This document shows positions 1-13,205 of a stretch of DNA of 64,000 bases, one piece after another; the first letter of the stretch is position 1, and each line of letters starts with the position of its first letter. A model generated the notes under the pieces. It had not been told where the DNA came from. It saw only the letters and a list, made by a program, of their open reading frames with translations, and did no database searches. This stretch comes from Yamagishiella unicocca. Taxonomy: Eukaryota; Chlorophyta; Chlorophyceae; Chlamydomonadales; Volvocaceae. Both the position numbers and the translations under genes were made by a program. The DNA is taken from positions 124,001-188,000 of the forward strand of contig BDSL01000102.1 in the NCBI GenBank assembly GCA_003116995.1, in the 5' to 3' direction.

Positions 1-48
1 CCTCCCCTTCCCGCTTGGGTTGCTAAGGCGTGCTGTCCTGGCCTGCAG

Positions 49-3000
49 GCTGCCGAGGAGGCCGAGAGCCTGACGGCGGGTGGCGGCAAGCGCCGCCGCG
101 GAGCGACTGGGCCGCTGCCCGGGGCGGGCGGCCGCTTCTCCAGGTGCGCATGGGGGAGGGGTTATCTGCTACCTACATAATCAGGGCCACCTACGACCTA
201 GATTTGTGGCTGGTCTCTTCTGCATCCGACCCACGGTCTTGCCCTCCCTTCTATAACCCGCCCCCCACGTGTCACGTACCACCCCGACGGACAGGGACCC
301 GCTGGATGAGGGGGAGAGCGCCGGCGCGGGCGGCCACGGCGGCGGCGCGGGCGGGGTAGTGGAGCCGTTGCGGGTGTTGGGCGATGCGGGGCTGGTGCTG
401 CGGGACCCCTCCGCCCTGCACCTGCTGGCGGCTCAGGCGCTGGCGCTGCTGCAGGTGGGCGACCCGGGGGGTATGGGCATGACGCACACGCTGCCAACCC
501 ACCGCCCCAAGGCATGCGATCCTTGGGTTGGCGCGTTCGCATCCATGCATTGCGCAACTCGTGCCCTTGCCCACTTCCCCCTGACCACATGTCCGGCCCG
601 GCAGCCCCTCACCCCGTGCCTCCCTTTCCCCCCTCCCTGGGCCCTGCCTTTCCCGCCGCCAGTCTGAGGTTGTGGCTGCCGAGCGGCTGCCCATGGACGT
701 GCCTGACCTGGTGCTGGTGCTGCGGCTGATGCAACTGGCCGTGGAGTGTCGTACAATGATGCGAGACAGGACGTACAGGTTGGTGTCAGGATTGGAACTG
801 AAGGCGTGTGTCCATAAGGGCCGTGTCCTCGCGGGGCACGTGACGCCGACACGCAGCGCCAGGCGGCCTGAGGTGATCACGTAGACCCCGGGGTTTACGC
901 CCTACGCGCGCCGGCTCCAGTCGATCAACCCCCATGCCCCCTGGGACACATCTCCTAACATGGCTTTACTCCCGCTCCCCACCTCCCAACCGCACACAGG
1001 TATCCCGAGCCCGACCGCGTGGTGCTGCACGACTTGCTGCCGCTGATCGCTGGCATTCAGGTGGACCACCACATAGCGGGGGTGGCGGCAGGCATGGCGG
1101 AAGCAGCGGCGGCAGGGGCGTTTCCGGGTGGCTCCGCCGCCGCAGCTGCCGCCGCCACAACAGCCAGTGCTGCAGCCAGGGGCCCGGAGCCCAACTCAAT
1201 TACCGAGGAGGTGGAGGTGGACTTCCCCGACCAAGCCACAAAAACCAGGTAAGGCCTGGGTGCCTTGGTGAGCGCAGTCGGTTACGCAGTCGGTTAGTCA
1301 GTCGGTTACGCGGTCGTGCTGCTGGCGTGCGGCGGGGCACCCTGCCCCGGGGCAGCTCATCCACCCACCAGGATTACGCGACCGTGATGGGAGTACCACA
1401 CCAACATGTCGCGGATTCACTACGGACGCAATGGACGGGCTTCATTGCACGGCGCGCCGCGCGCGCGAAACGAATCGCGATGACTGGCTGCGGGGTTTGA
1501 GGTGCAGCCACAGACGTCTTGGGTAGGCGTGAGGCTCCTTATCAACCAACCTCAGCCTGCCGCCCACCCGGTTCCCCCTCCTAGGATCTTCCAGGCGCTA
1601 CGGAGCAACGAGGTCGCCCGGAGGCTGCTTCAGGTGGCGGGGGCGGTGTGCTGGGTTTGAGGGCTTTGGGATGAGGGCTGCGTAGGGGCCTGGGGGACGT
1701 AGTTTGGCTTTGTGGAACGCGGTGGGGGCTGTTCTCCCGCCACGGCGGCCCGCGCGCCCTGCCGCTAACGTCCCGCCCTCCTGCCTGCTTATGCGACTCG
1801 GCCTTTCGCGTGGGGTTGGTTCCTCTTCCTGTGTCACACCTTGCCGTCACCCCTCCGCGTCGCCTCAGACCTTCGCCCTGGAGCGGCTGGCTCGCGGGGA
1901 CTACCTGGCGGCGGTTAAGGTGCGCCAGCACCGCAATAGCAACCGGGGAGGGAGAGTTTAGCTGATATCTGGGCGCAGTCGTTTTAGGGTCTCTGTCGCA
2001 GGGATCACAGTAGGAGGGTAGGGAGAGTAGGACGGTCTAGTTGCAGTTGACCATCGGGCATATGCTGTACGGTTCATAGACCTTGCTTTTCGCTCCTACG
2101 CTTTTTAGCGCCAGCGCGCACCTACACTTCGTGACCGACCCCTGGGTCCATCCAGTATCTGAATCCACTAGTCCTCACCGTCGTCCCCTATCCCCCATCT
2201 TCCTGGCCCTTGCGCAACCGCGATCGCACTCCCCCCAGGTGTTGTTCCTGCTTGCCCGTGTGCTGGTCGCCGGCTGCCTGGCGGTGGAGACCGCTGACTT
2301 CGCCGCCACCCTGGCCGCTCGCCTGGCGGAGCTGGTCAAGGCCCGGCGGCTGGGTCCGGGCAGTGCGCTGTGGGTGGCGGCGGTGGACCACCTGCTGGTC
2401 CGGGCGGTGGATGCGCACACGCAGGTGGGGCGATAGGCTGGTGGAGGAGCAAGGAGCCCTTACCATCCTACACCATGCTCGCCTCTGTACGAATCGTTGT
2501 CGGGCACTGGCTTCCGTTGGTTCGCTACGCGATCCGCCGTTCTTACCATCCGTCGGTAGTCCAGCGCCGAGTGCTGAAGGTTCAACCTCCAACCCCATTC
2601 ATGACGTGTATCGCCCAGACGCACGAGGAGGTGCTGCGGCTGCTGCTGGCGGCGGCCACGGCCACTTCCGACGGCCGCCCGCCCCTCCTGACGCCCAGCG
2701 AGGTGGACAAGTACCTGCGTATCACACTGGAGAACAGCAAGAAGAGCAGGAAGAGGTGGGCAGCGGCACGGCGGGAGGCGAGGCCGGGGTGGCGAGCGCA
2801 GAGGGTGGGCGGCAAGCGCTACCACGCTGGGAGCGGGGGCATCGGGGCTGGGAGGGCAGGCGGATGAATTGAAATTTCCAGCATGTTATGCGTTGTGTGA
2901 AGCAGGCCAAGCAGCGCGACCAGCTTTGTATGTACTCACGTGTGGAGGCAGGGGCGGCGCGGTCTTCAGCTGCGCTTCACGCAAGCAACCCATTCACAGC

Positions 3001-3544
3001 GTCCAGTGCCGCACGCTTTGCCCACGCCCGCGGACGGCAGGTACAAGAAGTTTAGCGGCGGCGATGCGCTCGCCCGCTTTCCCATGTGCCTCCTGGCGTC
3101 CGACATCGGGTCGGACATCGGCAGCGACGGCTGGCCAGGCATCCTGCAGCTCAAGGTGGGTGGGCGGGTCTGGGCATTCACGTAGGCCAAGGGCTCGGCG
3201 AAGAAGGCGGGGTAGGCGACGCAAGTTGCGTCACGCAACGTTCAAATATATCTCCCATCTACTGGCATGGCAAAATCCTGAGCAGGCGGCGATGAGCTTG
3301 TGGTGACAGCGGCGGACAGGTTGAAAGGGCCATCACAGCTGGAGTCTTGCACCTGCACCCCAAGCCAATTCGAATGCCCCACGGTTTTGCTTTTGCTGTG
3401 TTCCCTGTGTTCTCTGCGCCGCAGCTCAAGGGTGCAGACGGGGTCCGCAGCGTGTATGACATGTTTCGAAAGGTACCTGGCATCAACACGGAGAACGCAT
3501 CGGCGCTGTTCGATTATTTGGCAGAGACGAAGCAATGGGCTTAA
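49..3544 (+). CDS. Unrecognised multi-exon protein, 3' part only
   Basis: Ten exons keep one frame: 49-143, 295-454, 663-778, 1000-1248, 1585-1633, 1869-1919, 2239-2424, 2619-2755, 3041-3155 and 3425-3544, with GT-AG introns throughout. A good acceptor at 46-48 shows that the gene begins before the window. The visible 425 residues are Leu/Ala-rich and look helical (for example the stretch encoded at 2239-2424), with one Ala/Gly linker (1085-1180) followed by an acidic segment. This could be a HEAT/ARM-like or other helical scaffold protein. I do not recognise the family. The C terminus, containing FRKVPGINTENASALFDYL, looks folded and conserved rather than low-complexity. The stop is TAA, with a TGTAA signal about 150 bases later. 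The exon model is strong; the function is unknown. Confidence 0.75.
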
Positions 3545-3690
3545 GACATGGCGAGGTCTGGTCGATCTTGCTTAGCTGACGCGGGGTCGCACCCTGCCGC
3601 ATGACCCTTAAGAGGCTGCGTAAGCAGGCCTAAGATGATGCGGTTGCTGTGCTTGGTTGCTTGAGATGTTGGTTCCGTCGGCATTATGGG

Positions 3691-3695
3691 TGTAA
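3691..3695 (+). terminator. Putative polyadenylation signal of the first gene
   Basis: TGTAA, the usual chlorophyte polyadenylation signal, lies about 150 bases after the stop codon at 3544. Confidence 0.5.
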
Positions 3696-4150
3696 CAAAC
3701 GCGCCAGAGCGCGTCAAAAACTTGCAAATGTGGCTCGACCATTCAAAACACTTTGATGTCTCCCTTCTTTCCGGGCTAATTTCAGGACAGCTAACGTACT
3801 GAGACGAACACCAATATTATCAGCCGGCTACAAAATCCGGCACACCCGCGTTATTAACAAGTGGGAAGTTGCGCAGTGTACGGTGCAAGGTAGGACGTTG
3901 CGCACTGTCACCGCGCAACTGGCGAATTTCCAATGCCGATAAGAACGAGCTTCACCAAATGCGCAGTGGTCAGATAGACTGTACTAATCGCGAAGGTGCA
4001 AGCCAAAGTCGCTCGACTGGTATCATAAGATGAAGTCCGACAGTCGCCGGCGCCCACGCCCATCATCCTCAGGTGATTGGGGTGATTTAGAGCCTGAAAA
4101 GCGGCCCAAGTTGCAGAGGACAACAACTTACGCAAGGAAGAACTGCAAAC
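3696..4150. other. Intergenic region upstream of VARL-1
   Basis: I see no coding signal here. It should hold the promoter and 5' UTR of the VARL gene that starts at 4151. No convincing TATA box or known motif was found by eye. Confidence 0.4.
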
Positions 4151-6179
4151 ATGTCTCGGATAGGTCAGAGACCACAGCAGAGCGGCGGCCCATATGGTAC
4201 TGGTAAGCCTTTGATGTTCGTAAAGGTCGCATATTATCTTTACCGGGATGATAAAGGTAATATTGATGTCCGCTGGCTGTTCGTGCGGTTCGCCGGCAGG
4301 GGCGAATTCAACCAATGGTGGAGGCAGGAGCTGGAACGCCTAGGGAAGCGCCCCGGAAAGCCGAGCATTATCCAGTGGTATAACCAGAATGCAGCCCGAG
4401 TTTGGGAGCATGACACGCCCAGCTTCACCGTGAGTTTTTAGTAATTGGGAAAGGGTCCGTAAACGTGCACAGCTCAACAGATCGGCCAACACTGAGTGCA
4501 AGTGAAGCTTATTGACATGGATGACTGCTAGAATTTAGCAATTAATGAGGATGAGTATGCACGTTGCCTTTCGACCCACAACGGAACACGTCCATGTGAC
4601 AATGACGACGATATTTTTACAATCCGCAGGAAACACGGCTTCATGCGAAATGCTTGCGGAGCACCGAGGCTGTCCGTGACTATTTCCGTCGCTATCGCGC
4701 CGCGCGCAAGGTACAGGCCGTCTCGACTAGGCCGCCTCAATTACTGCCTGCCGGTTTCCGTCCATCAACGTAGATATCCGCTCATCTTATGCGACATGCA
4801 TAAGAATCTCTGATGCATCCTTCGAATCCGGCAACGGCATTTCACACGATCGAGTTACAGGCCCCTTAGATACCTCCTGCTGCCTAGCATCACAATATGG
4901 CAGTGCCTTAGTGTTGCCCCCGCACATACAGTACTCCTGCCCACGTATGAAATCTCGACAGGAGCACCACCATCGTGACGACGACGGGCGCCCTGCGGCG
5001 CAAGCAGAAATCGCAGGGCCTTCTGTGCCCAAGGGCTCAAGCGTGTACGGACCAGTGCATGCTCACCGGCACATCACCACCGACGACGAGCCGGTGATGG
5101 ACCCGATGACTCTGATCAGGCAGCATAACATGTGCATTGTCGAGTGCCAAGTCCAGCAGGCGCAGGCGCAGGCGCAGGCGCAGGCGCAGGCCCAGGCGCG
5201 GCGGCACTCGCAAGGGCAGCTGCACCCTGAAATGCTGCCGACGTCAACAATTGTGCCTGGTCGAAGAGAAGCAATGCCAGGGAGTGCGAACAGCAGCGCT
5301 GGCGGTGCCTGGCCAGAGGTTGCAGTGGAGGCGCCCCATGACCTGCGTTTCGACCTGGACTTCAACCTAAACGTGACCGCACGCGGCCACACTGCTGCAG
5401 CAAACCACGAACCGCACCCCGCGCGGCCGTGCAACCCATTCAATCAACACTCGACCGCTATCTCTCACGCCTCTGGCGATGGCGCCTCTATGTACTCGAC
5501 TGAAAGGCGTGGCATTGCAGCCGACTCCAACCCGGACCGTTGGGACCGCCGAAGCGAGCACTGGTCCGTGGCTAGCGATGACGAAGGCAGCAGCCAGCAC
5601 TCGGAGGTCAGCTCGGAGCATGAGTACTCAGGAACCGATGGTGAAGATGACAAGCGGACACCCGCTCGTATGTTGCGGCGTGTTGACACACCTTACTGGC
5701 GACAGCAACAGCAGCAACAGCGGCTGCAACGGCAACTTCGGCCGCTTCAGTTTCCCCTTCGGTGCACGATCCCAGACGCTTACCAGCGGTCCCTGCAAGC
5801 TGCGGCAGTCTGCAACTGCAGCAGTCTGCCGTTGCTGCGCCTACACCCCGTGGTGGCGCAAGACGGAGGCCCGATCCAGCGGGGGGCCGAAAAAACGCCA
5901 CTGCCACAGCGGCTTCCATCCATGGAGCACCTGATTCCAATGCCACCACTGCCCCTGCTGCCTTTCGTCGCGGACGACTGGCTACTCGAACGACCCATGC
6001 AAGAGCAGGAGCCCAGCGCTGCGCGTGTGCGGCAACCCGCCGCATCCACGCCTCAGCAGCAGAAGCAGCTGCTGGTGGCCAATCTGTGGTTGTCCACCAG
6101 CCTAAACAATGTTATCGACGACGACGACGACGACGAGGGTGTTCCTGAGGTGTTTTGGGATGATATCCCCGCATCATAA
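4151..6179 (+). CDS. VARL-1: VARL/SAND-type putative transcription regulator (RegA/RLS family)
   Basis: Three exons (4151-4429, 4630-4710, 4932-6179), all phase 0, give 535 residues. Residues about 15-120 form a VARL domain: a strand segment (FVKVAYYLYRDDKG), then EFNQWWRQELERLGKRP, WYNQNAARVW, and the family hallmark LRSTEAVRDYFRRYRAARK encoded across exon 2. The VARL domain contains a DNA-binding SAND fold and is known from volvocine RegA and RLS proteins, so a nuclear transcription regulator is inferred. The rest (residues 121-535) is disordered: a (QA)n run at 5154-5197, several poly-Gln and Pro stretches, and an acidic end (poly-Asp, then EVFWDDIPAS) that could be a regulatory or activation region. 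The ATG at 4151 has A at -3 and starts just before the domain; an upstream exon cannot be excluded. A second VARL gene follows in tandem. Which RLS/RegA subgroup it belongs to cannot be told by eye. Confidence 0.9.
5154..5197 (+). repeat. In-frame (CAGGCG)n microsatellite
   Basis: About six hexamer repeats encode alternating Gln-Ala within VARL-1. The tract is prone to length change between strains. Confidence 0.85.
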
Positions 6180-7916
6180 GGTGGACGGCGGGTCTTCTGG
6201 CGTTAGTACTCGGTTTACAGCCACGGATGCTCCCCTTGTTGCCACCTCTCCGTAGCTAAATGTTGCCCCACAGCAGCAACTGAGGTCCGGGTTGTTTACT
6301 CTCAGGGTAACTACAGGAGGTGCCGATCAGTCCGATTGCGCTATTATGCTGGCGTCTTTTGCGTTGTGTGTAGCGTCTCATGGCCCAATTTTCTTGGCAG
6401 GTTTGGGTATGAGTGGGTATGCTACTAAGAGGGCCTTGCACACGTAACTGCTTTGAAGGCGTCCAGGGAAGGGAGCACGGGCCTCATTGGCCCAGACGTA
6501 TAAGGACAGAGCCTAACTCATTGAGGCATATTTCCTGAAAGGGCCTAAATGCTCTAGATGCAGGCCGGTCGTATGTTTGGCTGTTCGGAAAAATGCTGCC
6601 CCGACGTGTCATTAAGCAGAGGGCCGTTGTGTTGGTCGTTCAGCTGTATACTTGCAATGACCGGATGGCGGCAGGCCGCGGCTATGAAACAACTGGAGCG
6701 GCATGACATGCCTCTGGAAATAGGCATGTCCACAGCAGGGAACCACTGTCGTCTACTATTCTTCTGTATTGGTGGGCCTCTCCAGGTTAAGCAGTGTGTT
6801 ATGCAAGTGGATGATGAACGCAGGACGTCTACCAGAGTGGACGTCTACATAGTCGGTACTCAGGTAACCCCCAGTGGCCACTAATTTTTATGCCCGTAAT
6901 ATGAGGAGGCTTCTGCGTCAATCTCAATAGTTCAATAGGTATGCACGTCTGGATGTCGATTTTTTTAATAGACACGGCTACATTGGCAGTATGCACCCGT
7001 GTTTTGGGGGAAACCGCCATATTGATTCAGGACTGATCCAGGGAAGCGGGACCGCCAGCCGAAGCCTACTAGGTTTGTTGGCGATAACTTAAGACTCTAA
7101 ATATTGAATTCCTGCCATTTAGGCAGTTCCTAGATGATCCCGTGATTTGCGTTGACAGCTAGCTTGGTGATCAAGCGTTTAATTGATGAACGTGATATTG
7201 CACATGCGGCTTTCAAGAGGAAGGAATTTTCGTCCTTTATTTTTCTGATTTATCCTACCTTCATGCTGCAAAGGCAGGATTATGCTTTTTTGGAAAGGAG
7301 CTAGGTCTGGCATCTGGGACTGTGCTTTAGGGACGCCAGCGGGGGAGAAGGTGCCGCTGAACCAGCTGTCGCTAATCATATTGACGGAGTGTCTTTGGGT
7401 TTTGATGCTGTTTGTTATGGCCATGGCCGGCATTCAGCTGTTCCTGGATCCGAACGTTTTGAATTGAGCTTCATTGCCTTACCCAGTGACAAGGAGACCA
7501 TCCCAAAACTATTGCCTTTCCTCAACACACACCTATGTAAGCAACGTGCATTTTGTTCCACCTGACACTTGACACTGACTGACATTTACTGGTAGCCATT
7601 GTGACCATGGCCGTCCATTCACCCTGACCGGTCCCACGACTGCGCTCTACCCACCGTCCATACGCCATATCGGGTTCACTTGAAATGTTATTTTCCAACC
7701 GGCAGCAGCGACAGGCTGGGGTGAGCACGCGGATTCGCGACGCAGCAGCGGCAGCAGCAGCGGCAGCAGCAGAAGTCACGGGGTCGCAATCAGCTCATTT
7801 CCTGCTTTTCGATGGCCAAAAACCTGTCAATAATCACTCTCATATGATCTTATGGTCACCTCTGTCGCAAAAGCGCGTCGTCCACGTAGCGTTGGATTTC
7901 CCTGTCGTCTTTGCAG
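6180..7916. other. VARL-1 3' UTR, spacer and unresolved 5' part of VARL-2
   Basis: The 1.7 kb between the VARL-1 stop and the first secure VARL-2 exon has no clear coding signal. A TGTAA at 7534-7538 is a possible VARL-1 polyadenylation site. At least one VARL-2 exon must lie in this interval or further upstream, because the exon at 7917 begins at an acceptor and its frame is closed just upstream by a TAG at 7887. A stretch at 7685-7910 with a poly-Ala run is open, but it does not join the domain in frame. Confidence 0.4.
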
Positions 7917-10900
7917 GGAGCCGATGGGGACAGCCGAAGACCGATTGGATACTGGGCAGAATTTAACAACTGGTGGAGAACTAGGCTCAGCGAACATGGT
8001 TGCAGGCCATCTCAAACAGAGCTTGGCAAGTGAGTATGGCGGTCAGCGCTCGGTCAGCGGGCGCTGGCAGTGGTTTCAAACCGTATGGAACTGTTGGGGT
8101 TGGATTTCTAATATATCGTTGCATAATAGGAAGGCTAAAGGGCAGGCTATCAATGTTTGGCCCATCGGCACCGTGCCAGCACTTTCCGGCAGCCCCCAAC
8201 CCGCCTGACACCAGCATATCTCCATTAACCCGTAGATGGTTCGACGACAACGCTCCAATCTGCTGGCGACCGGACGAAATGCCCAGCCTTAAGGAAGTGC
8301 GCACCCACGCGAAATGTGAGTCGGGCCGTAACCCGCTTTGTAAACACGAACACGTTTATTAGCATCACCTTGCCCCACGCAGGCCTGAGGAGCACGGAGC
8401 AGGTTCGCAACTACTTTCGAAAATATCGCGCAGCGCGCAAGGTATGTCGTGAAATTGCATGCCGTTTATACTCATCAACCAGGCCCGATGCCCAGGACGC
8501 CATTGTAGTCACTAATCCTTGAACCTGCCCTTGGCGCTATCGCCCCCAGGCCACTTCGACCAGCCTGCGGACTTCCGGTTCCGACTCGGACAGCGAGGAT
8601 GCAGCGCCCGGCGAGTCAGCTCAAGCCATTCAGTCCAGGTTGGCTGGAAGCAGCAGCCAGACAGACCATAGCCGTGCGTTCGAGCCCACGCGATCTGTCA
8701 GCACTGGAGATGCCTTTGGCGTTATGCCGTTTGTTTTCGGTGCCGGAGGTGGCCCAGGCCTCTTTCTGCCGGGCGCAGGGGGTACGCTCGCTGGCCTGGC
8801 GCTGCAGGCAGCCGCGACAGCTGGGCCCCTTCCAGCACCCTCTGCTGGTGTCAGCTCTCCCAGTAGCTGCAGGCCTGCTGCGAGCGCTTGCACCAGCCAG
8901 CAGTGGCTGCAAGCACCAAGACAATCGCATTTGGCCAATCATAATGCTCGTGCTTTGGCCAGTTCGATGGGACTGCCACTCCGGCAGTCCGCGTCGACAG
9001 CCACCGCTAGACCCGCTAAGCCGCTGCCGCCAGCTGCCGCTGCCGTGTCGGGACCCGTCATCAGCTTCTCCAGCGCGGGCCAGCCACAACACTCAGCCCA
9101 TGGTCCTGGGCCCAGTCGCAGCATTGGTGGAGGCATTGTGCTGCAACTACCGGTTATGCAGCGCTGCGCGCCCCCGCGCCCACATGGCTCACCGACGAAG
9201 CACTCGTGCCCCGCACCGGCAGCGCCGCCCGCGAAGCGCCAAGCCACGGCCCGTCCCGCCGGCAGCGGCCCAACCGGCTCCGTGTGCTTGGACCTGGGCG
9301 CTGGCCAACACATGGTCGTTCGCACGGGCCCTGAACCGGGCCCAGCGCCGGGCACAGTTACCTCCGGCATAGGCAATGGCCTCGGCTACATGGGCACCAT
9401 GACTTATGCCCAACACGCTTCGTACTGCGGCGGAGCTGCTGCCAACACCTTCAGCGGCAACGAGCAGCCAGTGTACCAGCTCCGCCAGTGCGCTCCGGCC
9501 TCCTCTGCCCCACCGGCTTGCTCTGCCCGGGTGGGCCCCTCGTTTCACACAGGCGGACAGCCCGCGTCCACTTCCACCGCTACCGCCATGGGTGTCGTCC
9601 AAGTGAAATCGGAGCCCGGCATTGATAACAACGGTGCTTGTGACGCCGCGGCGCTGTCGCCCACCCAGGCATTTTTCCATACCTGGGAGGATAACGACGT
9701 TGAGGATCTGCTCATGGACCTGCCGGGCGAGGACCTATCCATCGAGTTGGCACTGGCAGCTGATGAGGCCGCTACTCTGAGCGCTGTTGATTCTGGTCGC
9801 GATGACCTCGCTGGGACCGATTTGGCAGGCACCTTAGACATGACCAAGATGCCGAGCATGTCACCACCTCAAAACCAGCATGACCTGCAACACCAAGCGA
9901 ATCCACCGGTCAGTCAGAAACAGTCGCCGGGTCGCGACATGGCTGGCGGTGGTCCTCTTCCAGGCAATGCCCTGCGCTGGTGGCCAGGCCCGTCGGCGGA
10001 TGTTGCAGCGGGCTTGCCGCCCATTCGCACAGCACCTATCAGCGCTGGACGGGGGAGTGCCGAGGACGTGCGCGGCCGTCTCATCATGCCCACCGCAGCC
10101 ACGGTGGCCAATGTCCTGGCCAGAGACCGAGGCCATGAGCAGTTGCGCAGCACAAACCAGGAGACCGACGAAGGCCTCTCACCCGCCAGCGCTTCGCAGC
10201 TGTTCGAAATCCTGGACGTGCCGTCGGCTCCGTCACTGCTGAAGACGACGATGCCTACACAAGATCCCACCCAGATGCAGAAGGCACAGCGAGACCAACA
10301 CGTAAGCGCTGATAGTTGATTCCCGTAATGCTCATCGGCATCGCCTTGCGCACTTCGCCTGCTGCTTTGTCTACACCCCAGCCTGCTACTGGTTCCTCGA
10401 TCATTAGGAAGCTTTGTTTCTGCTTGTGGTTCAACTTCTCTATGTACACTGCGTGCCGACCCTTACCCCCCCTGGCTCTGTGGCGCCATTGTGTACCGCT
10501 TCTACCTGCAGCGTCACGGCACCGTGCCGCCCGAACTGGGCGCGCATCGCGAAGGGGAGCCCACTGCCGCACTGCGGGACTCCTACCCTTCCATGTACCC
10601 TCCATCGTGGCCCACTCCTGCCTATGGCTACCACCCACACCCGTCTACTCACGACTCAGCACCGGACGCCGCCGCTCCGCCGCCAACTGGACCGGCCCCG
10701 CCAGCCTCAGCGCCTTACCCACCCGCGATGTCATCTGGCTACCCCTACCACCATGTCCACCATGCACACTACCCACCATATGGCTACGGGCCTCCGCCTC
10801 CGCCGTACTCGGTGAACTCGCACCATCCGTACTACTATCATCAGCTGCCACCGCCTCCATCCAGCGGTGGTTACGACCTGTACGGCTGGCCATCGTATCA

Positions 10901-13205
10901 CGTCCCCCCGCACGCCATGTCCTATCCCGGTGGCCCCTACGGTGGTGGAAACGGGTATCATGGGTATCCCGCCGGTGTCAGCCACCTGGCGGCACCTCCG
11001 CCAATGTCGTCTGCAGCTGCAGCTGAGGGATACCTGGCCGATGTTGGGGCCCAGCGGGCCTCCTCTGCCCATGGCATGGCAGGCCCGCCGGAGGCATCCA
11101 GCGTGCGCGCGCGAGCCGCCGCCTCCATAGCTGCACGCATGGCAGGCACCAGCATTGCCCACTTGTCGGCAGCCTCGGCGGCAGCTGAGCCGCTGATGCC
11201 CGGGCGGTACGTGTGGCAGGCTACGACCAGTGCCAAACCACGCAGGGCAGCGCCATGCGAAGACGGGGAGGGCGAATACACAGGAGCCAGCACCGACGGC
11301 GTAAGCAGTATGCGCAGCGGAGGAGCGGCGGTGCGAACGCAGACAGGCCCGCAGGGTAGCTACTACTCGCAAGGCCACGCTTGTTACAGCAACAGTGTTG
11401 GCGCCTCGCAAGCTGTTGTGCCGGCCGTGCGTGGTGCCACGGTATGCGGGACGGCTGATGAGTGTGCCGAGAGTGGTCATGGCCAAAAGGATGCTGCGAA
11501 GCCTATCGTTGCCCATCAACTCATGCCTCCGCCCCCCCCGCGGCAGCCTCGGGTGGAAAGGCCATCCCAGGAGATACTGGCCGTCGTGGCTGTCTCCAAT
11601 GATGGTGACCGAGGGAAAGCCGCAGACGAGGGCCACAAGAGCGGACCGGTACGTGACTTGTAACCGAGACGATGGTTTCAAGAGGGTTGCGTAAGCGATG
11701 TGGTCAAGGGTGTGAACCATTGTGTGTAATTGACTATATGGGACGGTGGGCACGCATAGTGTGCGCTAGCAGCAACCATTTGTGGTTGCGCCATTGCCAC
11801 ACCCACGCAAATGTACCATTTCCACACATGTCCCATCCACACATTCTTTCAACCGCAGGGACCCACGCTCACCGACTGCGTCCTGCCGGACGCGGAAGCG
11901 CTCAAGTCATCCAACACAACAGCTGTCGCTACTGGTACCACAAGTCGCAAATTGTGTGCAACGGCCGTTTCGGGAGGCGGATGTGAACCTATTGGCGAGG
12001 CTTTACTCGGCTCGGAGCACCGGATGGTTCCAGTGGCGTCCAGCACCAGCGGTTGCTGTGCATCGCCGCCGAAGCAGCAGCTGCAACTACAGGTCTGCGA
12101 AGACTACGTCGTCGGACCTGGCTCCCAACCTGATGCCCCGGATGTCGAAGCTCCTCGACCACAACAGCAGCAACAGCCGGCACAGCTCTTTGGCGTTAAG
12201 CAGGAGGAGGTTTCCGGCTACGACGATGCTGATCTGCTCGATCTGTCGTCCATTACCGTCGGGCTCTTCTCCCCACCCGCCAGCTCGGTGCAGGGTACAG
12301 GCGGCAGTCGGTTGTGGGGGGTCCGTGCTAGCACGGCCTCCGCCATAGGGAACAGCCTTGCCGCCACCCCCAACACAGCGACCGGGGCCTCAGCAGGGGC
12401 GGTATCGGCGTTCGCCTTCACGCCAATCCACACGTATGGAACATCGCGCTCTCACGCGTTCGCAGCACCACCTCGCACGGCTACTGCAGCGGCTCATCAG
12501 ACATCACACCAAGACCAGAACCGCCAGGCGCCATCCAGCGTCCCCACCACCGATCCTCACCGCCATATGGCCACCCCGCACACCTGCGGGTCTCCGCTGG
12601 ACTGCTCGCTCCTCGCCTCCTGGCTCACCAGCCCGGCGAGCATGGCGACCTTCGACGTGTGCGCCCGACTGGGCCTGGGGCCGCTGGGTGAGGACAAATG
12701 TGACGACACAGCCGCCGCCGTCTGTGAGAAGGACGCAGCGTTGGCCGGGCGGTCCTGTTCCGTTGCGAACGATGTATTGCCGCTCCCTGGCAACCGCGAT
12801 AAGGCTGACGCCAACGGCATCGCCGAGTTCCTGGACCCGCCTTCCTGCGTACTTACGGCATCGTGTACCACCGTCACGGGACCCCAACCTGACATTACTG
12901 CGCACATACGGATCACCTACATGCCTCCCAGGGACAGCACTGCTGCAGACGCAGCTTGCGCAGATAGCAACAAACCGGGTATGGAGGCGGTAGTGGGTGA
13001 TGAGTGCGGCTCCCGCGCCACCTGGCAGCTCCAAGGTAAACAGCCACCACATTCCAAGCTCCCCTCAACCATCATCAGCATTGGCGGCGGACCCGTCGTC
13101 GCTGCGGCCATAAGCGCATTGGCCTCGAAAGCAGAGGCAGCTGCGCCCTCGGCACAGACTCGGCAGCAGTCCGTGCCAACCCATGGAACCACCTTCGTCG
13201 TGTAA
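7917..13205 (+). CDS. VARL-2: large VARL/SAND-type putative transcription regulator, 5' end unresolved
   Basis: Six exons join in phase: 7917-8029, 8236-8315, 8383-8441, 8550-10301, 10512-11648 and 11859-13205, giving at least 1495 residues. The first three encode the VARL core: YWAEFNNWWRTRLSEHGCRP, WFDDNAPICW and LRSTEQVRNYFRKYRAARK, aligning closely with VARL-1. Its introns fall at two extra places compared with VARL-1. The remaining 1400 residues are low-complexity: Ser/Ala/Pro in exon 4, a Tyr/Pro/His-rich block (10720-10960) in exon 5, and acidic-hydrophobic patches such as DNDVEDLLMDLPGEDL and DDADLLDLSSITVGLF that resemble activation regions. It is much longer than VARL-1 and is in the size class of RegA (about 1000 residues in Volvox, from memory). 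The upstream exon carrying the N-terminal edge of the domain was not found. Exons 5 and 6 could conceivably belong to a separate gene, but the phases fit one protein. Confidence 0.85.

Noticed and set aside
7282..7467. Short hydrophobic plus-strand frame (membrane-protein-like)
   Set aside because: It lies between the VARL genes with no splice connection and no homologous segment in VARL-1; probably UTR or spacer.
10731..11753. Long minus-strand open frame of 340 codons
   Set aside because: It lies antisense to VARL-2 exon 5, has no domain or splice context, and reflects GC-rich codon use on the other strand.
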